A stretch of 64,000 bases of DNA from Terripilifer ovatus (GTDB taxonomy: Bacteria > Pseudomonadota > Alphaproteobacteria > Rhizobiales > Beijerinckiaceae), in the NCBI GenBank assembly GCA_029222685.1, contig JARHVB010000020.1, positions 99,502 to 163,501 of the forward strand. Reading direction: 5' to 3'. Positions 18,176-28,382 of this stretch are shown piece by piece. The notes below the pieces were generated by a model, which saw only the letters and a program-made list of their open reading frames with translations, did not search any database and was not told the DNA's origin. How positions within the stretch are numbered: the first letter of the stretch is position 1; each line of letters opens with the position of its first letter. A program made the position numbers and the translations under genes.

Positions 18176-19029
18176 AAGCAGGCCTCTTGGTCGTCGTCGC
18201 TCTCGGCTTGGGAACGGCGTGGGCACAACTGTCCCCTGCTCAACCCCCGGCCAACGCCACCGGGACGCCGGCTCCCAGAGATACGAACGGCGCTGACCCT
18301 CCCCCCGCCGAGCCTTCCGCCAACGGCGTCGTGCAACATCCGCTCAGCGCCCAATGCGCTGTTCCCAATAAGGAGATCGCGGCGCCGGCGCCCCTGCCCG
18401 CCATGATCGCCAAACTCGAATCCGGCAAGACCCTGCGCATCCTGGCGATCGGCTCCTCCTCCACCTGGGGCGTAGGTGCGACATCGCGCCAGACAAACTA
18501 TCCTTCACAGCTCGAGACCATGCTCGAAAAGTCGATGAAGGATGTGAACGTCGAAATCGTCAATCGCGGCGTCTCCGGCGAGACGACGGAGACCACGTCC
18601 GATCGTCTGCGCACCGAGGCCGTGTTGATCAAGCCGGATCTCGTCCTTTGGCAATTGGGCACCAACGATGCCGTCCAGCACGTCGACGTCGAGACCTTCG
18701 AGCACACCGTTCGCAAAACCATTAAAGCGCTGCGCCGCAAGCAGATCGACGTTGTGCTCGTGGGCCTCCAGTATACGCCCCAACTCGCCCGCGACGAGCA
18801 TTTTACCGCTATTCGCGACGCCCTTAACCGCATCGCCACCGATCTGAACGTGCTCTACGTCAAGCGCTATGCGGCGATGGAATTCATCGCCCGCACCAAA
18901 GCCAATATGAAAATGCTCAGCGACGATAACTTCCATCTCAACGATCTGGGTTATCAGTGCATGGCCGAGCACATCGCCCAGGCGGTCACTGCCAACCTGT
19001 TCGTCCGCCGCAAGAAGCCGGCGTCCTGA
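18151..19029 (+). CDS. Secreted SGNH/GDSL-family hydrolase
   Basis: A 292-residue protein with an N-terminal signal sequence (cleavage near AWA, about residue 25), a Pro/Ala-rich linker to about residue 83, and an SGNH hydrolase domain: block I AIGSSSTWG (catalytic Ser in 102-104), block III GTND (170-173) and block V DDNFHLND (Asp259, His262). Block I has GSS rather than the classical GDS. It should act in the periplasm as an esterase, deacylase or acyltransferase. The 25-bp overlap with opgC argues for a joint role in adding, moving or removing acyl groups on a periplasmic polysaccharide; this is inference. Confidence 0.85.
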   Translation: MAHTSQGLKAGLLVVVALGLGTAWAQLSPAQPPANATGTPAPRDTNGADPPPAEPSANGVVQHPLSAQCAVPNKEIAAPAPLPAMIAKLESGKTLRILAIGSSSTWGVGATSRQTNYPSQLETMLEKSMKDVNVEIVNRGVSGETTETTSDRLRTEAVLIKPDLVLWQLGTNDAVQHVDVETFEHTVRKTIKALRRKQIDVVLVGLQYTPQLARDEHFTAIRDALNRIATDLNVLYVKRYAAMEFIARTKANMKMLSDDNFHLNDLGYQCMAEHIAQAVTANLFVRRKKPAS

Positions 19030-19190
19030 CGCGCCCAATTCCCGACATCACTGCAGGCTGCCGCGACGCCTCACATCTTGAGGCCTGATCGCACGCGACG
19101 GCAGCTTCCTGCCCACACTCTCCACTTATTAATGGGCTACAGCCCAATCACATTCGTGGGAAATATTCTTGCGCTGCTGACCTGGATAGT

Positions 19191-19206
19191 ATAAAGATAT
19201 CTTTAT
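19191..19206. promoter_or_regulatory. 16-bp perfect palindrome, likely operator of the metF-metH operon
   Basis: ATAAAGATATCTTTAT reads the same on both strands. It ends 21 bp before the ATG of the ArsR-type regulator gene. ArsR-family dimers bind such AT-rich dyads, often in their own promoters. Autoregulation by the first gene is the simplest explanation and is inference. Confidence 0.7.
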
Positions 19207-19227
19207 GTCTTTGTGTGGCCGAGTAGC

Positions 19228-20232
19228 ATGACGTCCGATACCGCCCCCCTTTCTGTCGTTCTCGGCGCCCTGGAGGCCGGTGGTGAGACCACGCGGCTGC
19301 GGCTTCTGGCCCTGTTGGCCGAGGCCGAGATCACCGTCACCGAACTCGTTGCCATCCTCGGCCAGTCGCAGCCGCGGGTTTCCCGCCACCTGAAACTGCT
19401 CTCCGAAGCCGGCCTGATCGACCGGCACCGCGAGGGCGCCTGGGCGTTTTTCCACCTGGCGCAATCGGGCGCCATGGCGGCCCTCGCCCGCGACATTCTC
19501 GGCCGCATCGACCCGACCGACCAGCAACTCGCCTCCGACCGCGCCCGGCTGGCAGAAGTCCGCCGCACCCGCGCCGAACAGGCGGCGCGTTATTTCGCCG
19601 AGCAGGCCCCCAACTGGGACGTCATCCGCTCCCTGCACGTGCCGCAGGAACAGCTTGAAGCGGCACTCCAGGACGTTATCGGCAAACAGCAGATCCGCGC
19701 CGTGCTCGATCTCGGCACCGGCACCGGCCGCATGCTCGAACTGCTGGCGCCACGCGCCGAGCGCGCCGTCGGCGTCGATCTGTCGACCGCCATGCTCGCG
19801 GTCGCCCGCGCCGGCATCGACAAGGCTGGCCTGCGCAACGTGCAGCTTCGCCAGGGCGACATCTATGCCCTGCCGGTCGAGCGCGACAGCTACGATCTCG
19901 TACTCATTCACCAGGTGCTGCACTATCTCGACGATCCGCTACGGGCGCTGCGCGAAGCCGCGCGCACCATGCGTCCCGGCGGACGGCTGATCGTCGTCGA
20001 TTTCGCGCCGCACATGCTGGAATTCCTGCGCGCCCAGCACGCCCATCGCCGCCTTGGATTCTCGCGCGAGGAAATCGAGCAGATGATGCGCGAGGCCGGG
20101 CTCGAGAATGTCGCCTATCGCAGCCTGACGCCGCGCACGCGCGATCCCGAAAAGCTGACCATGTCCATATGGGTCGCCCGCGACCCGCGCCTGCTGTCCG
20201 ATCTTGTCCCCGTAACAGTGAGCATCGCCTGA
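19228..20232 (+). CDS. ArsR-family regulator fused to a SAM-dependent methyltransferase domain
   Basis: 334 residues. The N-terminal third is an ArsR winged helix (TTRLRLLALLAEAEITVTEL, then SQPRVSRHLKLLSEAGLIDR). The C-terminal half is a class I methyltransferase fold with the SAM loop VLDLGTGTGRMLELL and GGRLIVVDF. Regulators of this architecture next to methionine-cycle genes include the SahR/SamR group, which sense S-adenosylhomocysteine or SAM. The gene shares one base with metF (TGATG) and is followed directly by metH, so it most likely senses the SAM/SAH state and controls methionine regeneration. Whether the methyltransferase domain is catalytic or only a ligand sensor cannot be told. 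Confidence 0.88.
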   Translation: MTSDTAPLSVVLGALEAGGETTRLRLLALLAEAEITVTELVAILGQSQPRVSRHLKLLSEAGLIDRHREGAWAFFHLAQSGAMAALARDILGRIDPTDQQLASDRARLAEVRRTRAEQAARYFAEQAPNWDVIRSLHVPQEQLEAALQDVIGKQQIRAVLDLGTGTGRMLELLAPRAERAVGVDLSTAMLAVARAGIDKAGLRNVQLRQGDIYALPVERDSYDLVLIHQVLHYLDDPLRALREAARTMRPGGRLIVVDFAPHMLEFLRAQHAHRRLGFSREEIEQMMREAGLENVAYRSLTPRTRDPEKLTMSIWVARDPRLLSDLVPVTVSIA

Positions 20233-21137
20233 TGAGCGCCGACATTTCCCGTCTCAGCCGCACCGGCAAGCGCCCGATCCGCGTCTCCTTCGAGTTCTTC
20301 CCGCCGAAGACGCAGGAAATGGAAACAAGCCTGTGGCAGGCGATCGAACGGCTGGCGCCGATCGGCCCGAGCTTCGTCTCCGTCACCTATGGCGCCGGCG
20401 GATCGACGCGCGAACGCACCCACGCCACCGTGGCGCGCATGCTGAGGGAAACATGCCTCAAGCCCGCCGCCCATCTCACCTGTGTCGCAGCCACCAAGGA
20501 GCAGGTCGATGAGGTCGTGCGCGCTTATTACGACGTCGGCGTGCGCCATATCGTGGCCCTGCGCGGTGACCCCACCGGCGGCATCGGCTCGACCTACGAG
20601 CCCCATCCCGGCGGTTATGAGACGTCGACGGCTTTGGTGGCTGGCATTCGCCGCATCGGCGATTTCGAAATTAGCGTTTCAGCTTATCCGGAAAAACATC
20701 CCGAAAGCGCCGGTATCGACGCCGACATCGATGTCCTGAAGGCAAAGATCGACGCCGGCGCCACGCGCGCCATCACCCAGTTCTTTTTCGAGAACACCGC
20801 CTATCTGCGCTATCTCGATCGCGTGCGCGCGGCCGGCATCGATATTCCCATCGTGCCCGGCATCGTGCCGGTCGAGAATTTCAGGCAGACTGCTGCCTTC
20901 GCCAAGAAGACCGGCGCCCATGTGCCGCAATGGCTTGCCGACCGTTTCGACGGCCTTGAGGACGATGCCGCCACACGGCGGCTGATCGCCGCCGCCGTCG
21001 CCGCCGAACAGGTGCTCGATCTCGTCGATCACGGCGTCGAGGACTTTCATTTCTACACGATGAACAAACCGGAACTCGTATTCGCCATCTGTCATCTGCT
21101 GGGCCTGCGCCCGCAACCCGCTCAACAGGCCGCGTAA
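20232..21137 (+). CDS. metF: Methylenetetrahydrofolate reductase MetF
   Basis: MetF is the FAD enzyme that makes 5-methyl-THF for methionine synthase. The 301 residues begin [10 protein letters not shown] and show [48 protein letters not shown], the FAD-site YPEKHPES and RAITQFFFE. Length is standard. The start overlaps the upstream regulator stop by one base (TGATG), and the stop is one base before the metH start, so the three genes form a tight operon. Confidence 0.96.
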   Translation: MSADISRLSRTGKRPIRVSFEFFPPKTQEMETSLWQAIERLAPIGPSFVSVTYGAGGSTRERTHATVARMLRETCLKPAAHLTCVAATKEQVDEVVRAYYDVGVRHIVALRGDPTGGIGSTYEPHPGGYETSTALVAGIRRIGDFEISVSAYPEKHPESAGIDADIDVLKAKIDAGATRAITQFFFENTAYLRYLDRVRAAGIDIPIVPGIVPVENFRQTAAFAKKTGAHVPQWLADRFDGLEDDAATRRLIAAAVAAEQVLDLVDHGVEDFHFYTMNKPELVFAICHLLGLRPQPAQQAA

Positions 21138-21138
21138 C

Positions 21139-24100
21139 ATGAGCACCGCTTCAACACGCCAGCGCAATGGCGCCGAGATCCGTGCTGCCATCCGCAAAGC
21201 TGCCAGCGAACGCGTGCTTGTGCTCGACGGCGCCATGGGCACGATGATCCAGGATTTGAAGCTCGACGACGCCGGCTTTCGCGGCGAGCGCTTCCGCGAT
21301 CATCCCCGCGACGTGAAGGGCAACAACGATCTTCTGATCCTCACCCAGCCCGACGCGATCTGCGAGATCCACCTGCAATATTTTCTCGCCGGCGCCGATA
21401 TCTGCGAGACCAACACCTTCTCGTCGACGTCGATCGCCCAGGCCGACTACGGCTGCGAGGCCTACGTCCACGAGCTGAATTTCGAAGGCGCGCGGCTTAC
21501 CCGCAAAGCCGCCATCAAGGCGGAAGAAAAGGACGGCCGCCGCCGCTTCGTCGCCGGCGCGCTCGGCCCGACCAATCGCACCGCTTCAATTTCGCCCGAT
21601 GTTAGCGACCCCGGCTTTCGCGCCGTCAGCTTCGACGAATTGCGCGCCGCCTATGCGCAGGCCGCCGTCGGCCTGATCGAGGGCGGCGCCGACCTGCTGC
21701 TCATCGAAACCATTTTCGACACGCTCAACGCCAAGGCCGCCTGGGCCGGCATCTGCGATGCCTATGCCACGACCGGCCTCGAACTGCCGGTCATGCTGTC
21801 GGGCACGATCACCGATCTGTCCGGCCGTACCTTGTCGGGCCAGACGCCGGAAGCCTTCTGGAACTCGCTCGCCCATATCAAGCCCGTCGCCGTCGGCCTC
21901 AATTGCGCGCTTGGCGCGCGCGAAATGCGCGCTCATATCGCCGAACTGTCGCGCATCGCCGACACGCTCGTGTGCGCCTATCCCAACGCCGGCCTGCCCA
22001 ACGAATTCGGCCTCTACGACGAGAGCCCCGAATACATGTCCGGCATGCTCGAGGAGTTCGCCAGGGCCGGCATCGTCAACATCATCGGCGGTTGCTGCGG
22101 CACCACGCCCGAACATATCGCCGCCTTCACCAAAGGCGTGCAGGGCGTCAAGCCGCGCAGCGTGCCGAAGGTGGCACCCCTGCTGCGGCTGTCGGGGCTC
22201 GAGCCCTTCACGCTGACGAGCGACATCCGCTTCGTCAACGTCGGCGAACGCACCAACGTCACCGGCTCGGCGCGCTTCCGCAAACTGGTCAAGAACGGGG
22301 AATATGCGGCGGCGCTCGATGTGGCGCGCGATCAGGTCGCCAATGGCGCGCAGATCGTCGACGTCAACATGGACGAAGGCCTGCTCGATTCGAAACAGGC
22401 GATGGTGACGTTCCTCAACCTCATCGCCTCCGAGCCGGACATCGCCCGCGTCCCGCTGATGGTGGATTCGTCCAAGTTCGATGTGATCGAAGCCGGGCTG
22501 AAATGCATTCAGGGCAAGGCCGTCGTCAATTCGATCTCGCTGAAGGAAGGCGAGGAGAAATTCCTCACCGAGGCGCGCAAGGTGCGCCTCTACGGCGCTG
22601 CCGTCGTCGTCATGGCGTTCGACGAACAGGGCCAGGCCGACACCTATGAGCGCAAGATCGCGATCTGCACCCGCGCCTATGACATTCTGACCAAACAGGT
22701 CGGCTTTCCGCCCCAGGACATCATCTTCGATCCGAACATCTTCGCCATCGCCACCGGTATCGAGGAACACAACGGCTATGGCGTCGCCTTCATCGAGGCG
22801 ACGCGCGACATCCGCCGTACCCTCCCCCATGCTCATATCTCCGGCGGCGTCTCCAACCTGTCGTTCTCGTTCCGCGGCAACGAGCCGGTGCGCGAGGCCA
22901 TGCACTCGGTGTTCCTCTACCACGCCATCGCCGTCGGCATGGACATGGGCATCGTCAATGCCGGCCAGTTGCAGATTTACGAGAAGATCGATCCGGAACT
23001 GCGCGAGGCCTGCGAGGACGTGGTGCTCAATCGCCGTCCCGACGGCGCCGACCGTCTGCTCGCCATTGCCGAGCGGTTTCGCGGCGCCGGCAGCGAGACG
23101 AAAGGCAAGGATCTCGCCTGGCGCGGCCAGCCGGTCGACAAGCGCCTCGAACATGCGCTGGTCAACGGCATCACCGAATTCATCGACGACGACGTCGAGG
23201 AAGCCCGCCTCGAGGCGAGCCGCCCGCTCGATGTCATCGAGGGCCCGCTGATGGCCGGCATGAATGTTGTCGGAGACCTGTTCGGCGGCGGCAAGATGTT
23301 CCTGCCGCAGGTGGTGAAATCGGCCCGCGTCATGAAACAGGCCGTGGCCAAACTCATGCCGCATATGGAGGCCGAACGCCTTGCCAATGGCGGCGAAGGC
23401 CGCTCGAGCGCCGGCAAGGTACTGATGGCCACTGTCAAGGGCGATGTTCACGACATCGGCAAGAACATCGTCGGCGTCGTGCTCCAGTGCAACAACTACG
23501 AGGTCATCGATCTCGGCGTCATGGTGCCGGCGAAGAAGATTCTCGACACCGCCAAAGAGCAGAAAGTCGACATCATCGGCCTCTCCGGCCTGATCACGCC
23601 GTCGCTTGACGAGATGTGCTTCGTCGGCAGCGAGATGGAGCGCGAGGGCTTCGATATTCCCCTCCTCATCGGCGGCGCCACCACGAGCCGCGTCCATACC
23701 GCGGTGAAGATCCATCCCAACTATCAGCGCGGCCAGGCGATCTACGTCACCGATGCGAGCCGCGCCGTCGGCGTCGTCTCGGCCCTGCTGTCGCCAGCGA
23801 GCCGCGACCAATATGTCGAGAACATTCGCGGCGAATACCGCAAGGTCGCCGACGCCCATGCCCGCTCGGAAGCCGACAAGCAGCGCTTGCCCATCGAACG
23901 CGCCCGCGCCAATGCGATGAAACTCGACTGGCAGGGCTATCAGCCGCCCAAGCCCACCTTCCTCGGCACGCGGATCGTCTCGAACTACAGCGTCGCGGAA
24001 CTGGTCGATTACATTGACTGGACGCCGTTCTTTCAGACCTGGGAACTCAAGGGCCGCTATCCTGCCATTCTCGAACATCCCGAGCAGGGCCCGGTGGCCC

Positions 24101-24891
24101 GCCAGCTTTTCGAGGATGCACAGAATATGCTGGCGCGTATCGTCGAGGAACGCTGGTTCAATCCCAAGGCTGTGATCGGCTTCTGGCCCGCCAACACCGT
24201 CGGCGACGATATCCGCCTCTACAACGGCGAATCGCGCAACGAGGAACTCGCTACCTTCCACACCCTGCGCCAGCAACTGCAGCGCCGCGACGGCCGGCCC
24301 AACATAGCCCTGTCGGATTTCGTCGCCCCCAGGGCGAGCGGCAAGGCCGATTACATCGGCGGCTTCGTTGTCACCGCCGGCGCGGAGGAAGAAAAGATTT
24401 CGGAACGCTTCGCCAGAGCTAATGACGATTACGCCTCGATCATGGTCAAGGCGCTGGCCGACCGCATCGCCGAAGCCTTCGCCGAGCGCATGCACGAGCG
24501 CGTCCGTCGTGAATTCTGGGCCTATGCGCCGGACGAAGCGCTCAGCAACGAGCAGCGCGTGGCGGAGGAATACAGCGGCATCAGACCCGCGCCCGGCTAT
24601 CCGGCGCAACCCGATCACACCGAGAAACAGACCCTGTTCGCCCTGCTGCAGGCGGAGCGCAGAGTCGGCGTGAAACTGACGGAGAGTTTCGCCATGTGGC
24701 CGGGCTCGTCCGTCTCAGGTCTTTATCTCTCACACCCTGAGTCGCATTATTTCGGCGTCGCCAAGGTCGAATACGATCAGGTCTGCGACTATGCGGCGCG
24801 CAAGAACATGAGCATCGCCGACGTCGAGCGCTGGCTCTCGCCCATCCTCAACTACGATCCGGCGAGCATGGCCCGCGCGGCGGCGGAGTAG
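21139..24891 (+). CDS. metH: Cobalamin-dependent methionine synthase MetH (full length)
   Basis: MetH transfers the methyl group of 5-methyl-THF to homocysteine through cobalamin. The 1250-residue protein carries all four modules: the homocysteine domain with zinc cysteines Cys256 (GLNCALGA) and Cys319/Cys320 ([11 protein letters not shown]); the pterin domain (from about 350; [13 protein letters not shown]); the B12 domain with [10 protein letters not shown] (His771 as the lower cobalt ligand); and the C-terminal SAM-binding reactivation domain (about 920-1250; [12 protein letters not shown]). It is not split, unlike in some alphaproteobacteria. It follows metF by one base and converges on the SDR gene with 4 bp between stops. 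Confidence 0.97.
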   Translation: MSTASTRQRNGAEIRAAIRKAASERVLVLDGAMGTMIQDLKLDDAGFRGERFRDHPRDVKGNNDLLILTQPDAICEIHLQYFLAGADICETNTFSSTSIAQADYGCEAYVHELNFEGARLTRKAAIKAEEKDGRRRFVAGALGPTNRTASISPDVSDPGFRAVSFDELRAAYAQAAVGLIEGGADLLLIETIFDTLNAKAAWAGICDAYATTGLELPVMLSGTITDLSGRTLSGQTPEAFWNSLAHIKPVAVGLNCALGAREMRAHIAELSRIADTLVCAYPNAGLPNEFGLYDESPEYMSGMLEEFARAGIVNIIGGCCGTTPEHIAAFTKGVQGVKPRSVPKVAPLLRLSGLEPFTLTSDIRFVNVGERTNVTGSARFRKLVKNGEYAAALDVARDQVANGAQIVDVNMDEGLLDSKQAMVTFLNLIASEPDIARVPLMVDSSKFDVIEAGLKCIQGKAVVNSISLKEGEEKFLTEARKVRLYGAAVVVMAFDEQGQADTYERKIAICTRAYDILTKQVGFPPQDIIFDPNIFAIATGIEEHNGYGVAFIEATRDIRRTLPHAHISGGVSNLSFSFRGNEPVREAMHSVFLYHAIAVGMDMGIVNAGQLQIYEKIDPELREACEDVVLNRRPDGADRLLAIAERFRGAGSETKGKDLAWRGQPVDKRLEHALVNGITEFIDDDVEEARLEASRPLDVIEGPLMAGMNVVGDLFGGGKMFLPQVVKSARVMKQAVAKLMPHMEAERLANGGEGRSSAGKVLMATVKGDVHDIGKNIVGVVLQCNNYEVIDLGVMVPAKKILDTAKEQKVDIIGLSGLITPSLDEMCFVGSEMEREGFDIPLLIGGATTSRVHTAVKIHPNYQRGQAIYVTDASRAVGVVSALLSPASRDQYVENIRGEYRKVADAHARSEADKQRLPIERARANAMKLDWQGYQPPKPTFLGTRIVSNYSVAELVDYIDWTPFFQTWELKGRYPAILEHPEQGPVARQLFEDAQNMLARIVEERWFNPKAVIGFWPANTVGDDIRLYNGESRNEELATFHTLRQQLQRRDGRPNIALSDFVAPRASGKADYIGGFVVTAGAEEEKISERFARANDDYASIMVKALADRIAEAFAERMHERVRREFWAYAPDEALSNEQRVAEEYSGIRPAPGYPAQPDHTEKQTLFALLQAERRVGVKLTESFAMWPGSSVSGLYLSHPESHYFGVAKVEYDQVCDYAARKNMSIADVERWLSPILNYDPASMARAAAE

Positions 24892-24895
24892 ACGC

Positions 24896-25585
24896 TCACC
24901 ACGGAAGCGCCTGCCCCGCATAGTTTCCAAACGAGCCACTCGTCTTGAGATCAAGCGCCGCGATCTGCTGCAGCAACCCTTTGACGCTTGTCTCAACGGT
25001 GAGCGTCGCCGACGGGCCGCCCATGTCGGTCCTCACCCAGCCCGGCGAAAGAATGCCGACCGCCACGCCTTTCGATTTGAGATCCTGCGCCAGTGCATGA
25101 AACAGCCGGTTCACCGCCGTCTTCGAGGTGCAATAGGCCATCTTCGACGTCTCGCCATAGGTGAACGAGCCCATCATGCTCGAAATGACGATGACCTTGC
25201 CTTTCGCCCTCTCGAGATTCGGCAGAAAGGCCTTGGTCACGCGCAGCGGCGCGACGGTATTGACCGCCAGAACCCGCGTCAGCACATCGAAATCCATGTC
25301 GAGCGGCGACTGAGGATCGTCGCCCATCACGCCCGCATTGTTGATGAGCACATCGATCGGGTTGGTGCCGATGCGCGCCTTCGCGGTCGCGATCGAATTG
25401 GCCTGTGTCACATCCATCGGCACGATCTCGATGTTGTCCTGGTTCGCCGCGGCCAGCTTCGACAGATCGTGTGCTTTGCCCGGCCCGCGGCAGACGGCAT
25501 AAACATAGTGGCCGGCAGCAGCCGCCTGCCGCGTCAGCTCAAGCCCGACGCCGCGGTTGGCGCCGGTGATGAAATAGGTCGCCAT
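24896..25585 (-). CDS. Short-chain dehydrogenase/reductase
   Basis: A 229-residue classical SDR: nucleotide-binding TGANRGVGLELTRQ at the N-terminus, NNAGVMG, catalytic Ser in VISSMMGSF and the YCTSK active-site pair. Resembles the C-factor/CsgA-like SDR subgroup. Substrate unknown; cytoplasmic, NAD(P)-dependent oxidoreductase expected. The start ATG is at 25583-25585 with AGGAGA upstream on the minus strand. It follows the amidase gene by 36 bp in the same direction. Confidence 0.88.
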   Translation of the reverse strand: MATYFITGANRGVGLELTRQAAAAGHYVYAVCRGPGKAHDLSKLAAANQDNIEIVPMDVTQANSIATAKARIGTNPIDVLINNAGVMGDDPQSPLDMDFDVLTRVLAVNTVAPLRVTKAFLPNLERAKGKVIVISSMMGSFTYGETSKMAYCTSKTAVNRLFHALAQDLKSKGVAVGILSPGWVRTDMGGPSATLTVETSVKGLLQQIAALDLKTSGSFGNYAGQALPW

Positions 25586-25621
25586 GCAACTCTCCTGAAA
25601 ACGGGATAGACGATGAGCATC

Positions 25622-26425
25622 TCACACGATGGATGGAGGCTCCAGCGCCGCAATCAGATTGCGCAGGGTGAGAATGGTCGAACTGTCGGCGACGCCGTCC
25701 ACGCGCGACGGGCGGAAATGCCGCTGGAAGGCAGCCACGATCTGTTCGGTCTGCGCATCGAACACGCCGTTCACCGTGGCGCCATAGCCGTACATGGCGA
25801 GCATCGCCTGCAGCGCCGCGACCGGCTGGCCCTCGTCGCCGGGCGCAAGAAAGCGGCCGCCGGAGATCGGCGCCGGTTCGATCCAATGACCGACACCTTC
25901 CGCAAAAAGCCGGCCCCAAGGAAAATGTTCGCCCGGATCGATCTTGCGGCCCGGCGCGATATCGGAATGGGCGAGAATGCGCTGCGGCGCGATGCGCCGC
26001 CGCGCGCCGATGTCGCGGCAGAGCGCGATCACCGCATCGATCTGCACGTCCGGAAATGGCGGCAGGCCGCCATCGTGCCCGGCGTTGGCGATCTCGATGC
26101 CGATCGAATGGGAATTCATGTCGGTGACGCCCGCCCATGACGAGCGGCCCGCATGCCAGGCGCGCTGCGCCTCGGCGACGAGTTGGACGATGCGTCCATC
26201 TTCGAAGATCAGATAATGGCTGGACACCTGCGCGACAGGGTTGATCAGCCATTGCAGCGCCTGCCCGCCGGGATCGGCGCGCCAGGCCGCTTCCGCGTCG
26301 CCGAGCCGCAGGCCGGTGTAGTGCAGGATGATGCTGTCGGGTTCGTCGCATCCGTTGCGCACGCCGAAATTGGGCGATGCATGGATGCCTGAAACAAGAA
26401 AGCTATCGGGCACGAACTCGTTCAT
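25622..26425 (-). CDS. N-acetylmuramoyl-L-alanine amidase (AmiD-like) with C-terminal peptidoglycan-binding domain
   Basis: 267 residues: an amidase_2 domain (about 25-180) with zinc ligands in SIILHYTGL and RILAHSDIAPGRKIDPGEHFPW, and a PG_binding_1 repeat at about 195-260 (GDEGQPVAALQAMLAMYGYG). It hydrolyses the MurNAc-L-Ala bond in muropeptides or sacculi. No clear signal peptide is visible, so it may act on recycled anhydro-muropeptides in the cytoplasm (AmpD-like role) or be exported by another route. Minus strand, between the glycine-zipper gene and the SDR. Confidence 0.92.
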   Translation of the reverse strand: MNEFVPDSFLVSGIHASPNFGVRNGCDEPDSIILHYTGLRLGDAEAAWRADPGGQALQWLINPVAQVSSHYLIFEDGRIVQLVAEAQRAWHAGRSSWAGVTDMNSHSIGIEIANAGHDGGLPPFPDVQIDAVIALCRDIGARRRIAPQRILAHSDIAPGRKIDPGEHFPWGRLFAEGVGHWIEPAPISGGRFLAPGDEGQPVAALQAMLAMYGYGATVNGVFDAQTEQIVAAFQRHFRPSRVDGVADSSTILTLRNLIAALEPPSIV

Positions 26426-26471
26426 GCCCGATAGCTAGCCTCAATACGCGCTGTTGAACAGCGCCGCGTTC

Positions 26472-26765
26472 CTAGTAATAGGCCAGGCAGACGCGGTTGC
26501 CGTAATAATCATAGCCGACCCTGGCGCAACCGCCCGGCTGCGGCGTCGTGGCAGCACCGACGACTGCACCGCTCGCACCACCGATCGCTGCGCCAGCAAG
26601 CGCGCCGCCGGGACGTCCCGTTACGGCGGCGCCGACGAGAGCACCCCCCGCAGCGCCGAGAAGCGCGCCGCCGGCAGCCCGATCGCCCGGATCATAACTA
26701 TTGCACGCTGCAAGCGACAGAGCCGAAGCCAGAACCGCAACCGTGAGAATAACTTTTTTCATCAT
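26472..26765 (-). CDS. Glycine-zipper lipoprotein
   Basis: A 97-residue small lipoprotein. The N-terminus KKVILTVAVLASALSLAAC is a lipoprotein signal with lipobox LAAC, followed by a glycine-zipper (AAGGALLGAAGGALVGAAV and GGALAGAAIGGASG) and a Cys/Tyr-rich C-terminal tail (CARVGYDYYGNRVCLAYY). Such proteins sit in the outer membrane or periplasm; function is unknown. Two start Met codons are adjacent; the second would give MKKVIL. A Shine-Dalgarno-like AGGAGA precedes the start. Confidence 0.8.
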   Translation of the reverse strand: MMKKVILTVAVLASALSLAACNSYDPGDRAAGGALLGAAGGALVGAAVTGRPGGALAGAAIGGASGAVVGAATTPQPGGCARVGYDYYGNRVCLAYY

Positions 26766-27108
26766 CAGTCTCCTAAAATAAAACTCAACCTAAAGCCTGA
26801 TTGCAACCTGGCGGTTTCAGCCCGGCCATTCGCCCGGCACTTCAACGCGCGCCGGGTGAATTCGCTCCCAATCCATTCAACTCAACCCTGTGGATACTCC
26901 ACGCACGCCAATTTCTCCAGCCAAATGGGCGATTTGGAGGCGGCGAATGCATCGTATTCAAGGATTTGGTTTCGAAAAAGGCAACCGTGGGCAATAGTTA
27001 CCTTACATAATAACGATTCAAAATCGGTTGGCGGAGTTTTCCGTTTGTCCTAGCATGAGCGTTAAAGGACGGCCGTTAACGAGCCGCCCGTCGCTGGGAG
27101 ATAGAAAC
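26766..27108. other. Intergenic region between divergent lipoprotein and Rieske oxygenase genes
   Basis: A 343-bp gap that should hold both divergent promoters. Short open frames are present, but none has a ribosome-binding site and family-like composition. No strong hairpin, RNA gene or repeat was recognised. An AT-richer stretch at about 26990-27030 may contain the promoter for the Rieske gene. Confidence 0.4.
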
Positions 27109-28281
27109 ATGCGCAAGGAAGAAAACGAGACTCTCACCAGAATTGGTCCGGGCACGCCCTGCGGCACCATGTTGCGCCATTATTGGTGGCCGGTGACATG
27201 CACGGGTTACGTCGGCAAGCGACCGATGAAGATCAAATTGCTCGGCGAGGACTTCGTCCTGTTCCGCAAGCCGGACGGCCAGTTCGGCATGCTGGATCTC
27301 CACTGCACGCACCGCGGCGCCTCGCTTGAATTCGGCAGGGTCGAAGCCAACGGCTTGCGCTGCTGCTATCACGGCTGGCTCTATGACGAGAAAGGCAATT
27401 GCCTCGATCAGATGTGCGAGCCCGGCGGCGGCCAGCATCGCGGCAACTACAAGCAGGGCGCCTATCCGGTGATCGAGAAATCCGGTCTCGTCTTCGCCTA
27501 TATCGGCCCCGGCGAACCGCCGGCATTTCCGAAATGGGACGTCCTCTTCGACGACAACTGCAACAAGGTCGTGCAAGGCCGCGATGCCCACGGCAACTGG
27601 CTGCAGCGCGCTGAAAACATGCTCGATGCGCTGCATGTCATGTGCCTGCACGGCAGTCTCTATCCCGAACTTGCGGAGCAGCGGCCCGACAGGATGGATT
27701 TCGACGAGACCTGGTATGGCATCGACATGCATCTCGACTATCCCAACGGCATCAGGGACCGCCATCACTATATGTTCCCGGCGCTCAACCGCATTCAGGT
27801 CTGCCGCGTCGGCCAGCGTCCCCATCAATTCATCCAATGGGTGGTTCCGCACGACGACAAGCATTGCACGACGTTCCAGATCTGGGCGTCGGAAGGCGAT
27901 CCGCCGCCCTACAAGATCACCACCGGCGCTTTTCAGCAGACCGAGCCAGGCGCGTTCAAGCGCGTCGAGGATGAATGGTGGGGTCTCTGGGAACGCGATC
28001 AGGATGACGCGGCCATCGAAAGCCAGGGCCTGATCGCCGATCGCACGCGTGAACACCTGGCGACCTGCGATGTCGGCATCGTCAAGATGCGGCGCATGGT
28101 GCTGGCATCGATCGATGCCGTGGCGAGCGGCAAATCGCCCGTCGGCGCGATCCCCCCGCATGACGGCATCATTGAACTGGAAACCTATAAGTCCGAACTC
28201 GGCGACAATCCCGAACAGATCCGCCGGCCCGACGACGGGCGCAAGCTCGAGATCATCGCGCCCTACGACGTGGCCAAATAG
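27109..28281 (+). CDS. Rieske non-heme iron oxygenase, alpha subunit (phthalate-dioxygenase type)
   Basis: 390 residues. The N-terminal Rieske 2Fe-2S site is C66-x-H68-x16-C85-x2-H88 (CTHRG ... CCYHGW). The catalytic domain has the iron motif N170-x2-D173-x2-H176-x4-H181 (ENMLDALHVMCLH). This is the oxygenase component of enzymes that hydroxylate or demethylate aromatic acids. No ferredoxin reductase gene is nearby, so electrons must come from one encoded elsewhere. The ATG at 27109 has GGGAG 8-12 bp upstream. It is followed after 101 bp by a TctC receptor gene that may deliver its substrate. Confidence 0.9.
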   Translation: MRKEENETLTRIGPGTPCGTMLRHYWWPVTCTGYVGKRPMKIKLLGEDFVLFRKPDGQFGMLDLHCTHRGASLEFGRVEANGLRCCYHGWLYDEKGNCLDQMCEPGGGQHRGNYKQGAYPVIEKSGLVFAYIGPGEPPAFPKWDVLFDDNCNKVVQGRDAHGNWLQRAENMLDALHVMCLHGSLYPELAEQRPDRMDFDETWYGIDMHLDYPNGIRDRHHYMFPALNRIQVCRVGQRPHQFIQWVVPHDDKHCTTFQIWASEGDPPPYKITTGAFQQTEPGAFKRVEDEWWGLWERDQDDAAIESQGLIADRTREHLATCDVGIVKMRRMVLASIDAVASGKSPVGAIPPHDGIIELETYKSELGDNPEQIRRPDDGRKLEIIAPYDVAK

Positions 28282-28334
28282 GCACGCTTGAACGGGAGGC
28301 GGCCCGTCACTGCCCCGCCTCCGAAAACACGACA

Positions 28335-28366
28335 CGTCAAACTCGAAACGTCAAACTCGAAACGTC
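28335..28366. repeat. Short tandem repeat (2.3 x 14 bp)
   Basis: CGTCAAACTCGAAA occurs at 28335-28348 and 28349-28362, followed by a third partial unit CGTC. It lies in the leader of the TctC gene, just before its ribosome site GGGAGG. Confidence 0.8.
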
Positions 28367-28382
28367 CTGGGAGGGAACGTCC

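Noticed and set aside
21586..24618. A 1010-codon open frame on the minus strand
   Set aside because: It lies wholly opposite metH, in a reading frame kept open by GC-rich codon bias. The translation is a low-complexity Asp/Ala/Arg/His-rich sequence with no domain, and metH on the plus strand has all family motifs.
28335..28366. CRISPR-like repeat
   Set aside because: Only two full 14-bp units in direct contact with no spacers; a simple tandem duplication.
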